Assembly (NCBI RefSeq): GCF_019649055.1
Contig: NW_026570376.1
Coordinates: 62,001-126,000 of the forward strand
Origin: Paramacrobiotus metropolitanus
Lineage: Eukaryota > Tardigrada > Eutardigrada > Parachela > Macrobiotidae
Direction: 5' to 3'
DNA length: 64,000 bases
The notes beneath the pieces were generated by a model. The model did not search any database. It was given only the letters and a program-made list of their open reading frames with translations, and was not told the origin of the DNA. Both the position numbers and the translations under genes were made by a program. Shown here piece by piece: positions 33,160-47,780 of this stretch. Within the stretch, counting starts at the first letter, position 1. Each line of letters opens with the position of its first letter.

Positions 33160-34007
33160 GCCATGAATTTGTCGCATTTCGGACGACAGAGGCATGGTCC
33201 TCACGGATGAGTCTACCAACTGATACGCGCCGAAACCCCGGCATTTTATCCGTTCTCGCTCGTGTTTCCAGGTCTGATCCTGTCTTTGACGATGTGATGA
33301 GAAGAGCTCTCGAAAGGAACTCGTACGCAAAGCACTGATGCCCTTATACGACAGCTGGCACTGCTCTCTTTTAACCGCAACCTGCTTATATTTGAAGGTA
33401 GATCACTAGATCTTTTGTCTTCAAATATGCGAGATCGTTCTGATTCTAGCGATGAACAAGAAAACCCGGAACGCGAAGAATGAATTTAAAGCACACTTCC
33501 TCTGGGTTTCACTGAAAATCGAGACGAGGTGTGCTTTAAAGTCAAAAATTACAGCATATCCTACAAAGGCACTGTGCGACCAATGGAGAGTTTTACTGAG
33601 CAATGAGCATTATCTAAAATGGAATAACAGTACTCTTCCATTCCTCCTGGAGCCTCTTCCTGTCTTATTTGGAGCCGGTCTTGCAGTGCTCTTTGCCGAT
33701 TTATTCAGTGCTTCGGCGATGTGGCGCTGTGTGCGGAAGATGCACGAGCCTCGTTTCCTATCGGCAGCGAATATATGGAATACTGCAGGTTGTTATGAAC
33801 GTGTGTTCATTCAAGCATGCCTTAGAATTTATTTCGCGTTCACCATTACCGCCACGGTCAGCATGATAATGGTTGTGGGGATGGTCGAGTTATATGTCCC
33901 ATGATTTATCTTGGCTTTCTAGCTGGCGGCAGGTCCTCCATGTATTGCAGTGAAACACGAAACGTTCTTAGCTACCCTCCCGTATGTCGGTTTAGCCGTG
34001 TTCGGCA
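33160..34007 (+). pseudogene. Array relic 11: exon A and exon B
   Basis: The exon A remnant (33160-33395) keeps RSDPVFDDVMRRALERNSYAK and a broken basic/hydrophobic part. A first-codon region is not recognisable. The exon B remnant (33636-34007) reads PFLLEPLPVLFGAGLAVLFA, then SASAMWRCVRKMHEPRFLSAANI, then TATVSMIMVVGMVELYVP, then a stop. It ends abruptly at GTGTTCGGCAC, where a transposon fragment begins. It has several stops and frameshifts. Confidence 0.8.
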
Positions 34008-34008
34008 C

Positions 34009-34224
34009 ATAAAAAAAAAACAGACAACGCTGTGAAAATTAAGAAAAGCTCGCCAAAAAATACCAACTTTCGGTAAATTTTAATATTATTTTTCATTTTC
34101 CAAATGCTATTTGCAAAAATATCGTTCACTGCAGGGCTACAGCCCGGGCTGTGACCCTTCTCCCCGGGCCGAGGGCCGCAGCCCTGCGAAAAAGGCGGGG
34201 CCGACTGAACACCACACCAGTGCA
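34009..34224. mobile_element. Fragment of the GC-rich element family
   Basis: Resembles the part 5345-5545 of the element at 5128-5583: first the AT-rich GTGAAAATTAAGAAAAGCTC stretch, then the GC-rich end (CTTCTCCCCGGGCCGAGGGC). It truncates relic 11. Its other end and target duplication are not recognisable. Confidence 0.65.
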
Positions 34225-35787
34225 TGGTGCGTTACATAAATAACCGCTGACCACGCGACTCGCTAGTTGACTTCCTTCACTGTCTTATAATAATCAAAAC
34301 GAGCCAAAATTTTTAGAAACTCGAAATTAATGAGAATTGAGATTTGTTTACGTTTAACGGTGGAAGAAATTTGTACAAGTGTTCTCCATCACTGCACCCA
34401 GCCCAGTTCCTTTTAGTGAATTGCTTTTGATAAAATTTATTGAGCAAGATTTTTAATACATTATGGAAGTTATTCGTATCTTTTCGTTGGGTGTAGAAAT
34501 TTAACACCCGGTTACCGATGGAAACCCACATGCACAGTGATCAAAATATGCGATAAGTTGAAGTCCAGCACAAGAAAGGCATTTCAGATCGTTTATTTTC
34601 CGTTCCAAAGCGGAACTGGAAAATTTGCGGCTGTTACTGCTTTTTTCGAGTATGCAAGCTATATAGTTCCACTGATTTCGTCACTTGGAATTTTTTTAGC
34701 CGCTCCCGGAAGTGTGTCTGTTTTCTGCCTGCGTAACCTTTCTTTGCTTGCCTCTTTATTTCCGTCTCTGCTCTTCGGGCGCGATTGTCTCAACATCTTC
34801 GGAATTGTTGGGACTCTGTCGACTTACTTACTAGGTCTGTGGACTTAGTATGTCCCCGTGCCGTGTACTATATATGGGAACACTAATGCGGAAATTACGG
34901 GATAGGGAAGTGATGACGTAATAAGGAAGTGCGCAATAAGGAAGTGACTGCGTAACAAGGTGTAGTTTTGTCTATGATAATTAGAGCAGTTGTTAGCAAT
35001 TTTGGGGAAAGCTATATTATAAATGCCAAATTTAGTTAAGTAAAAAATTTTTATCATCACTGATGGCGCCGTTGTTTCCGACCGGAGTAGCGAGCGGACT
35101 GTCTTGAAATGCCGCTGCGCCTCAGATTGACCGCCTAAGGTAGTTATTCTGTTCTGCTCGCAGTGCTTGTTTGTTTTGTCGACAAAACAAAAATCCAAAA
35201 TTACCAATACACACCGAGAATAACGTTTCTGGAATGGCAACTACCGTTCCGCGTTTTAATTCGCAAGAACAATTTATTTTAGGTTTGATTCGATCGCAGT
35301 CATTTCGGTTCTGTAGGATCGGGCGTGGAGCACGGTTCATCACCACCGTGGAAAAATGCTCCAGATATTGACAAAGTTTTGGTTGGCGTAGACTAAGCAA
35401 TAAGCATCGGGACTTCAAAATTGGCGCGGAGGGTGTATAAAACGCGGAATTAAGTAAGTACTCCCGATTGCAACACTGCTACTTTTAATTAAATGTCGTG
35501 CGGCAACCGGTTTCCGTCGTACTTTGTTGATGCCGGTCTGGTAGAATGTATGGAAAAGACAGTTATAGTTATACCGTACATCAATTATCCTCGCTTGCTC
35601 TTATCACTTCATGCAGCAACAGTGCAAAATAGATGAAATGGTTTATCATAGTGCGAGCTAATAATTACATCGTCAGCTCAGCGAGGCCATGAGTGGTACT
35701 CTGACACGTGAGTACCTTCTCTGTTTATTTGAGATATAGTACCGTATGTGGATGGTATGATGGTACTACGGCGACAAAATCGGTTTA
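34225..35787. other. Intergenic, upstream module of copy 12
   Basis: No gene is supported. A 103-codon hydrophobic open frame (34537-34848) begins with GTG and lacks ATG, so it is at most an orphan exon. From 35340 the module shared with 6300 and 39250 begins (CACCGTGGAAAAATGCTCCA, then GCGGCAACCGGTTTCCGTCG). Confidence 0.5.
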
Positions 35788-35939
35788 GCCAGGGTTGTTG
35801 AGTTGTTGTTGGCTGCGGTAAACCGTGTTGCACATCCAGGTTTTTATATCATTTTTGATTTTGGCTTTGGTTGTTATAAAGTTTCTACAAAATCTTTTAG
35901 TACTTCTGAAGTAGTTCTGAAGCCAAGCCTGTAGCGATC
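35788..35939 (+). promoter_or_regulatory. Conserved promoter block, array copy 12
   Basis: GCCAGGGTTGTTGAG box, AAACCGTGTTGCACATCC with a partial stem, GGCTTTGGTTG box, and TATA-like TTATAAAG at 35874-35881, 66 bp before the first ATG. Confidence 0.55.
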
Positions 35940-37697
35940 ATGGCCATGGATGACTTAGCGATCCGAAATGTACAGAATCCGTTGCATCTTATCCGTTCTC
36001 GCTCGTGGGTGGATTTTTCCACGTTTGATCCTGCCTTCGACGATGTGATGCGAAAAGCTGTGGAGAAGAGCTCATATGCCAAGCCTTTCAAGCGCCTCAT
36101 ACGCCGGTTGGTACTCGTGTATTTCGCCCGCAGCCTGCTTTTCTGGACGGCCCTGATCGTCAAAGCAATCAATGCAAGCCCAATCGGGTGATAAGCGTCA
36201 TGAAAACCAGGCACGCGAACACCAAGAGCAGGTAATCTTTTAACGGTTTAAAATTATCTTCTGAAAGACAGTGCAGTATCATTCATAACTAGATCATAGA
36301 GCAATGGCCGATGTGATACCGCCTCGATTTAGATTCGGTATTCGCCGTACGGTTCAACATCCAGAAAACGTGCACCTGCGCATTCTGATCTTTTTCGTTC
36401 CTTTTTTCCCGCGTTAATCAAGAATATCGTCACGCACTCATTTATTCACATATCTTAGTACTCACAAGTTTCAACCAGTTCTTCCTTCAAAAAAATTATT
36501 GCATGGCAAAAGGCAAAAACTAAAGAGAGGAAAGAAATTTTCTTGGGACAATCTTTTCTGTACCGCGAAAATTGTTTGTGGGTTCGTTTTGAAAGTTGTA
36601 AATAGACGTCTAGTGTCTACGAACTACTGCATATAGATTAAAGAAATATATTTTATGGCCCAAGTATAATTATCCCTTCCGAGTTCCGAGCGAGACTGAG
36701 TGGATGTACGTACTGTAACTGAATGCTATGCAGAACCTACTCGCGGCAAATTTGTAAGCACAATGTATAAGTATGATGTGATTTCTGAATATGATTAACA
36801 GCGAAAAGGTTTCTGAAAAGAATGGCGTCTGCGTACAATATTTTTAAATAAATTTTTATGCGTATGTTACTTGATGAGTTAAATTAGTGCAACTTGCAAC
36901 TATTTTGATTCTATAGTTCTGCCATAGTGTAATTACATTATACATGTATAGCTGACTACATATAGTACAGTATATTACGTGTACATGTACGAGTATATAT
37001 CTGGTAGTAGACTCAGGTTCTCGGTTGCTTTTTCTAGTCAAGCCGACGTCCATTCCTCTTGGAGTATATCCCTACCGTTATAGATGCATGTACCATATTT
37101 GCCCTTTTCGGTCTTAACAATGCTGGCTTCCTCTGGTACATTACGCGAAAGTTACGCGGACAGTGGTTCCTATTGGCAGGGAATATGGAGGACGACATGG
37201 TGGTGTCTGTCGGTTGGGCCGTAAGTAATGCCTGCTATGGGCCCTGGGAGTTACTTTGACCGTGGCCACCCTGGCCACGCTCAGCATGGTGACGGTTGTG
37301 GGGATTATCGAGTTCTATTCTCCTGGATTGTGCATCACGCTCTGGTGGCATGTTGGCTATGCATCGTGGCATAACTCCACGGCGCACACACCACCCCGGC
37401 TGGGGCTGCTCCTGGCAATCCTCCCCGTGTGCTGGTTTGGACGTGATCGGGTTGATTACCGCGTGGCAGTGTCGCCGAGCCATTCTACGGTTTCAGAAAG
37501 TTTGCTCGGCCGAGGGGCTTCACAATAATGACTCGGATTGGCCCTACATTGTAGAGCGAGTGTACTACACTGTCCTGGATCTTGTCCAGTGGTCGGTCAT
37601 TTGGGTGGGACATGTGGTCTTTGTTCTGTTGCGCCGGAAAGCATTCGTCCATTCATTTATTCATTCAATCATGTATCAGGAGCAGCCAGCCCGGTAA
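35940..37697 (+). pseudogene. Array copy 12: complete but frame-broken
   Basis: Exon A (35940-36231) is normal up to IVKA. A net 4-bp insertion compared with copy 13 then shifts the frame and gives a stop at 36189. The KRHENQ..EHQEQ end is still readable in the next frame up to the donor. Exon B (37038-37697) has a one-base loss near 37229 and a one-base gain near 37428. Outside these it follows the family (FLLEYIPTVIDACTIF, LATLSMVTVVGIIEFYSPGL, VIGLITAWQCRRAILRFQ, SVIWVGHVVFVLLRRK) to the microsatellite tail and stop at 37697. The three lesions suggest a pseudogene, but two are in short homopolymers. Confidence 0.75.
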
Positions 37698-37984
37698 ACA
37701 GGTCTTCAATGTCTGGCCGGACTTCTGGGTTAACGTCTCAACGACTAAAGAACAACCAGCTCCAACATCCCCGTATGTTTCGATGCCTTTTTACCAATCC
37801 GACTGCCCGCGCCTTAAAACAACAATTCTACAGTACTCTGAACAAACTAATTTCTCAGCCTTACAGTCTAACGTTTTATGCTTGATGCATATCTGGCTGT
37901 AATGTACATTTTGTAGTTATATTCTAGAAAAACCTTATGCGCGATCTTTAAGTCTTTCCCTAAATACATGCGGTAGTTTACCGG

Positions 37985-37996
37985 ACCGCAAGCGGT
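37985..37996. promoter_or_regulatory. Palindrome ACCGCAAGCGGT downstream of copy 12
   Basis: The same site as after copies 3, 9 and 10, with one changed outer base pair (GGACCGC..GCGGTAC). It lies 288 bp behind the stop. Confidence 0.55.
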
Positions 37997-38260
37997 ACAG
38001 TTATTACAATCGTTACTGTGCACAGTCCCTTCTCATGTTAATTGGGACAAATTCTTCATTTGATTGTTACTGTTGAGCGAAGCTCGCTTTGTACATATTT
38101 AGAAATAAATCGCTACTAAATAAAAACTGCTTACTGAAAACAGTACTCAGTGGGCACTGGCTGGTTTGTGTTATCGTACTGATCCCTCTGCATAAGTTCA
38201 AGCTTTTCTTTCTTTATTGGACAAAAGCCATCGATACAATAAAAAGTGCATACGCAGAAT

Positions 38261-38519
38261 TAGAGCCCCCAAACAGTACTTATACTGTACTGCCGTATAC
38301 GGCATACTGTACGGCACAACAGTACGTAACCGTAGTGAAAATTGGTACGGTAACAGTGCCGTACAATAACCATAAAACAAAAACACGGTTTTACAATGGG
38401 CTTGCCATAACGGTATACGGTACGGTCAATCCAGTTATTTCTGCCGTGTACCGTAGCCGTGGGCCGTAATGGAAACCGTACGTAGCCGTACAAAAATTTG
38501 CTACTGTTTGGGGGCTCTA
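38261..38519. mobile_element. hAT-type MITE with 8-bp target duplication
   Basis: The ends are inverted repeats, TAGAGCCCCCAAACAGTA and its complement. The 8-bp duplication CGCAGAAT lies at 38253-38260 and 38520-38527. It is 259 bp, with an interior rich in CCGTAC/GTACGG phrases and no coding capacity. An 8-bp duplication and TAGAG ends fit hAT elements. Confidence 0.9.
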
Positions 38520-38527
38520 CGCAGAAT

Positions 38528-39740
38528 ACTACGCAAAATGATTCACATTTAAACATAAAAAAAAACAACCAAAATCGTTAGCGCTGTCAGTCATTTTAGA
38601 ACGCATACCCAAAGTACGTGCCCAAAACAGCAGCAGCATTTCCCTTTACAACATCTAGACTAAATCTCTGCTTTAAAAATGCGGTAGTTCAAGCTTGATA
38701 TCGATGGTTTTCGAAGGAAACTATCGAATTTGTATGTCACAGTTCCCTGACATGTTGAATTTGATGACTTCTATACTTCTGTAAAATAGCTGAAAATTTG
38801 CGGTTTGAATTCGACAAGTTGCCGACAACTACTGACCTGTGGTATCGGTCACTTTGCCGAGTTGTCATGACCTTTCCTGTGTGTTACGCTATTGGAAAAA
38901 AAGTTATTCGGATTAGACTAATTGGAGATGTAGTGTCGCCTGTAACATTTCTGGTAAATTTTTTATATAGAAAAATGTGTATATTCTTGCGGTTTTGTTT
39001 GAGATACTCGTACACGTAATAACGATAATACTCGTATTTTGGTGTTTGTACTCGCATTTCTCTATCTGTACAGTATTTTTATTGTATCACTATAATTCGT
39101 TTCTAAACAGAACAACACTTGTGCAACATAATTTCTCTTATTTCCGGGCAGGTACACCCTCAGCGACATGCCTCGTCCAACGCGGCGTCAACAGCGCCTT
39201 CTCCGCATCTAGTTCGACTCTGTAGGAACGGACAGTGGAGAATGGTTTACCGCCACCGTGGAAAAACGTTTAAGACGTTGACAAGGTTTTGGTTGGCGTA
39301 GACTTGGCAATACGCATCGGGACTTCAAATTTGGCGCCGGAGGTTGTAGAAGACGCTGAATTAAGTACTCCCGATTGCAGTATTGCTACTATAAAAATGT
39401 CGTGCGGCAACCGGTTTCCGTCGTACTTGGTTGATGCCGGTGTGGCAGAATCACTAGAATGTATGTAAAAGACAATTAAACCTGATCGTCTCATGCTCTA
39501 GTCGCTTCATGTAGCAACAGCGCAAAACAGATGAAATGGTTTATCATAGTCTCGACTCTCCAGTGAGCACATTGTCAATGGCATTGATTATTAGCTCGCA
39601 TTGCGCTAATAATACATCGTCAGCTCAGCGAGTGCATTAGCGGCATTCTGGAACATGGGTATTCCGTGAGTACAGTATGAGATAATATTATAGTACCGTA
39701 TGTTGTACTATGTACATGGTACAACTACGACATTCTCGGC
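38528..39740. other. Intergenic between copies 12 and 13
   Basis: No gene is seen. 39140-39220 (GCAGGTACACCCTCAGCGAC, then CAACGCGGCGTCAACAGCGC) matches the region just downstream of HARS at about 42710-42790. 39250-39460 is the upstream module also seen at 6300 and 35340. Confidence 0.55.
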
Positions 39741-39883
39741 TCAGCCAGTGTTATTGAGTTGTCGTTGGCTGCTGCGGTAAACCGTTGTTGCACAAACCGT
39801 TCTTCGGTTTTAAATTTTATGTTATAAAATTTCTACCAAATCTAAGTATTTACCAGTAGTTCTGAAGCCAAGCTGTAGCGATC
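39741..39883 (+). promoter_or_regulatory. Conserved promoter block, array copy 13
   Basis: CTCAGCCAGTGTTATTGAG box, an altered stem-loop (AAACCGTTGTTGCACAAACC with a second AACCG..CGGTT stem) and TATA-like TTATAAAA at 39822-39829, 55-62 bp before the ATG. Confidence 0.6.
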
Positions 39884-41844
39884 ATGGCCCTGGATGACTC
39901 TGCGATCCGAAAGGTGCAGAATCCGTTGCATCTTATCCGTTCTCGCTCGTGTAGTGATTTGCATCTTATCCGTTCTCGCTCGTGTAGTGATTTTTCCACG
40001 TTTGATCCTGCCTTTGACGATGTGATGAGAAAAGCTGTGGAGAAGAGCTCTTCTGCCAAGCCTATCAAGCGCCTCATACGACGGTTGGTACTCGTGTATT
40101 TCGCCCGCGGCCTGCTGATATGTACAGTCCTTGTCGTCAAATCTATGCAATCCCAATCGGGCGATAAGCGTCATGAAAATAAGGGACGCGAACACCAAGA
40201 GCAGGTAATCCTTTAACGGCTTAAAATTATCCTCTGAAGGACAGTACAGTATGATTGCCGTCGTAATTTACTAATTTGTCGACCATCGACGATTCTCTAA
40301 TGTTGTACCGGATGAATACATTTTATAAACTTTAATTATTAAAAAACGGGTAAGTTTATCAGGAGCACTCGCAACGTATTGTACTATTATGTTTACTCTT
40401 ATATTTTGTTTTAAAATAATCACAAAATCAGAATCATATCAGCTGCAGCCTTCTTTAACAACCCCAAGGCTCTTAGCATGCGGTTATGTATACATATATA
40501 TACGAGGGCGCTTACAGAAATTTTTGCTTAGCATTGGCATCACCAAAAAATCATAAAATTAGGAACTATTTTTTAAAAACTGTATTATTCATCACTAGAT
40601 AATAGGGCAGTGGCCGATGTGATACCGCCTCGTAGGACCATGGAAACGATAGCAAAAGAACTAAAACTTTAGGAAGGAACGAGTCGGAGTTTCGCTGCAG
40701 CTCCTCTCTGATGAGCGTGGGGATGATTCATTTTTGATTTCCTATTCTCCGTGTACGGTTCAACATCCAGAAAACGTGCACCCGCACTATTTGATCGTTT
40801 TCGTTCCTTTTTTTCAACGTTAATCAAGAATATCTTCACGCAGTCATTTATTCACATATCTTTGTACCGTACAAGTTAATTTCAGCCATTTACTATGTTA
40901 TATGTACTTCAAAAACATTTTCGCGTGACAAAAGGCAAAAAATAAAGAGGGGAAACGAATTTTCGTAGGACGATCTTTTCTTACTGCGTAAATTGTTTGT
41001 GGGTTAATTTTGAGAGTTAGGGAATATTCAATAGACGTCTAGGCGGTATATAGACTAAAGAAATATGTTTTATGGCACAAATATAGTTTTCCCGGCCGAG
41101 TGTTCTGCGATTCGACAGTTCTGCGTTTGCTTTTTTTAGCCAAGCCAACGTCCATTCTTTTTGGAGTATCTGTCTACCTTTATAGACGCATGTACTACCT
41201 TCGCCTTTGCCGGTTTCGGGAATGCTTGCTTCCTCTGCTACGTTACGCGAAAATTGCGCGGGAAATGGTTCCTGTTGGCAGCGAATATGGAGGACGACAT
41301 GTCGGTGTCTGTCGCCTGGAGCGAAAGCAATGGCCTGCTATGGGCCATGGGATTTAATTTGTTGCTGGCCATACTGGCCACGGTCAGCGTAGTGACGGTT
41401 GTGGGGACTGTTGAGTTCTATTCTCCTGGATTGTTCTTCAAGCTCTGGTGGCTTACTGGCTATGTTTTGTGGTACAATGCCACGGTGGGTATACCGCCCT
41501 GGCTGGGACCGCTACTGATTATTCCCCCGGGGGCCTGTTTGGACGTGATCGGGCTGATTACCACGTGGCAGTGTCGCCGAGCCATTCTGCGGTTTCAAAA
41601 AATTTGCTCGGCCGACGGGCCGAGGATAATGACGACGATGACGACGACGACGACGATAATGACGATTGGCCCTTCATTGTAGAGCATGTGCACTACACTG
41701 TGTGGCAAATGTGCCATTGTCCTGGAAATTGTCCATTGGTCGGCCCGTTGCGTGGGACACGTGGTCTTTGTTCTGTTGCGCCGCAAACCATTCACGCATT
41801 CATTCATTCATTTATTCATGTATCAGGAACGGGCAACCCGGTAA
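39884..41844 (+). pseudogene. Array copy 13: nearest to HARS, truncated before the last membrane segment
   Basis: Exon A (39884-40204, 107 codons) starts MALDDSA, so only the first of the two family ATGs is present. It contains an exact 33-bp tandem duplication (LHLIRSRSCSD twice, 39926-39991). Exon B starts at 41140 and is open to TAG at 41680-41682. Family order is kept through LITTWQCRRAILRFQKICSADG. A one-base shift then puts a GAC/GAT microsatellite out of frame; in the other frame it would encode a poly-Asp loop before WPFIVEHVHYTV. A 17-bp insertion near 41700 restores the frame, and the last membrane segment and tail (HSFIHLFMYQERATR) can be read to the stop at 41844. As written, the product of about 288 residues lacks that segment. 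Confidence 0.72.
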
Positions 41845-42111
41845 ACAGGTCTTCAGTGGCTGGTCGGACTTCTGGGTTAACGACAACAGAACAATCAGCT
41901 CGAGCCTCGAACGTCCCCGTTTGTTACGATGCCCTGTACCGATCCGATTGCCCGCGTCTTAATACAATTCTGCTCTGTGCAAACTAATTTCTCAGCCTTA
42001 ACGTTTTATGCTTGATGCATAACTGGCTGTAATGTACATTTTGTAGTCGTATTCTAAAAACAGTTTATGCGCGATCTTGAAGTCTTTCCCGAAATACATG
42101 CGAGTATACCC

Positions 42112-42125
42112 TACCGCAAGCGGTA
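42112..42125. promoter_or_regulatory. Palindrome TACCGCAAGCGGTA downstream of copy 13
   Basis: Fifth example of the site; the outer pair is altered (CTACCGC..GCGGTACG). It lies 268 bp behind the remnant stop. Confidence 0.55.
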
Positions 42126-42879
42126 CGGTTATAACAGTCGTTTCTAATTAAAAACTACTTACTGAACAGTTGTTCATTCTGCATAAGTTCAAGCATGATA
42201 CTGATGGTTTTCTTCGGTTTAAATCACTTAGGGTCACTATAATATTACACTTTCACTGCTCATCTTGGGACCGCGTTCAGAACAACGTTTTTCTACATAT
42301 TTGTATGTCACAGTTTCCTGACATGCTGGATGGTCCTGGATCTGATGACTCCCTATAGTTCTGTAAAACAGCTGAAAATTTGCGGTTTTAATTCGACAAG
42401 TTGCCGACAACTACCCACCTGTGGTATCGGTCACTTTGCCGAGTTTCATGACCTTTCCTGTGTGTTACGCTATTGGAAAAAAGTTATTCGGGTAAGGCTG
42501 ATTACTCTGTAGTATCGCATCCAACATTTCTGGTAAATTTTGTACAGACAAAAATTTTTTATATTCTTGGGTTTTATCGTTTCAGATAGTCGTACATGTA
42601 ATCATTTCAGTGTTTATACTCGCATTTCTCTATCTGTATTTTTCTTGTATCGCTTTAATTCGTTTCTGAACAGAACAACACTTTCGCAACATAATGTTTC
42701 TCATTTCCGGGCAGGCACACCCTCAGCTACATTCCTGGCGGACGTCACACGCCCTCGTCAAACGCGGCGTCAACAGCGCCGTCTCCGCATCAAACCAGCC
42801 AATGTCGCCTAATCGCTCAGCACCGACCCAGCATCACGCTAACATTAAATAATAAAAAAACTATCGAATCCAGTTCTTC
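42126..42879. other. Intergenic between the array and HARS
   Basis: No gene is seen. Several phrases recur inside the array behind other copies: ACACCCTCAGC, CCTCGTCAAACGCGGCGTCA and the TGACAT..GCTGAAAATTTGCGGTT part. This is therefore the probable source of the duplicated 3' flanks. Confidence 0.55.
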
Positions 42880-47327
<4,448 letters not shown>

Positions 47328-47780
47328 ATTTAGCACAGATATTCGCTCTTTATAAAATCCACAATACTCCAGACAGGTAGCTGGTAGTAACAAAATCAAA
47401 AAGAAATTCGACGAAATCAACGATGGAAAAATGAAAAATCAAGGAAATAAAATGCAGCACGCTGTTATCGATATCGTTTCCGCTAGACACGCGAGTAGAA
47501 CACGCTATGCCAAGCGTGCGGCTGCCTGGGGCTACGTGTATTAAAGCATGCGGTTGGCTTGGACTTTTACTACTGGCGGCTCAAGAGAATAACGAAAATC
47601 CTGAAGAGAAGCAAAAATCGAAATAAAATTTGTTGTTTGTTTGTGAGTTTTCGTACGATCTTTATTTTTTTTGATTCTCTGTTATCGTTTTCGTGGTTGC
47701 GTTTGCGTTTTCAGTTTTCGTCCGAAATTTGTAGACCCTTTGCTCCTGTAGTTAGTAAGGTTGATTTGTTGTATGTGAGC
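47328..47780. promoter_or_regulatory. Head-to-head promoter region HARS / NOL6
   Basis: 453 bp between two divergent start codons. It contains TATCGATA at 47466-47473, which is identical to the insect DRE core-promoter element, and a CpG-bearing stretch (GACACGCGAG..CCAAGCGTGCGG). There is no TATA box. A shared promoter for two housekeeping genes is likely. Confidence 0.55.

Noticed and set aside
34537-34848. 103-codon hydrophobic open frame
   Set aside because: Begins with GTG, no ATG, no splice context and no relative in the window; kept only as a note.
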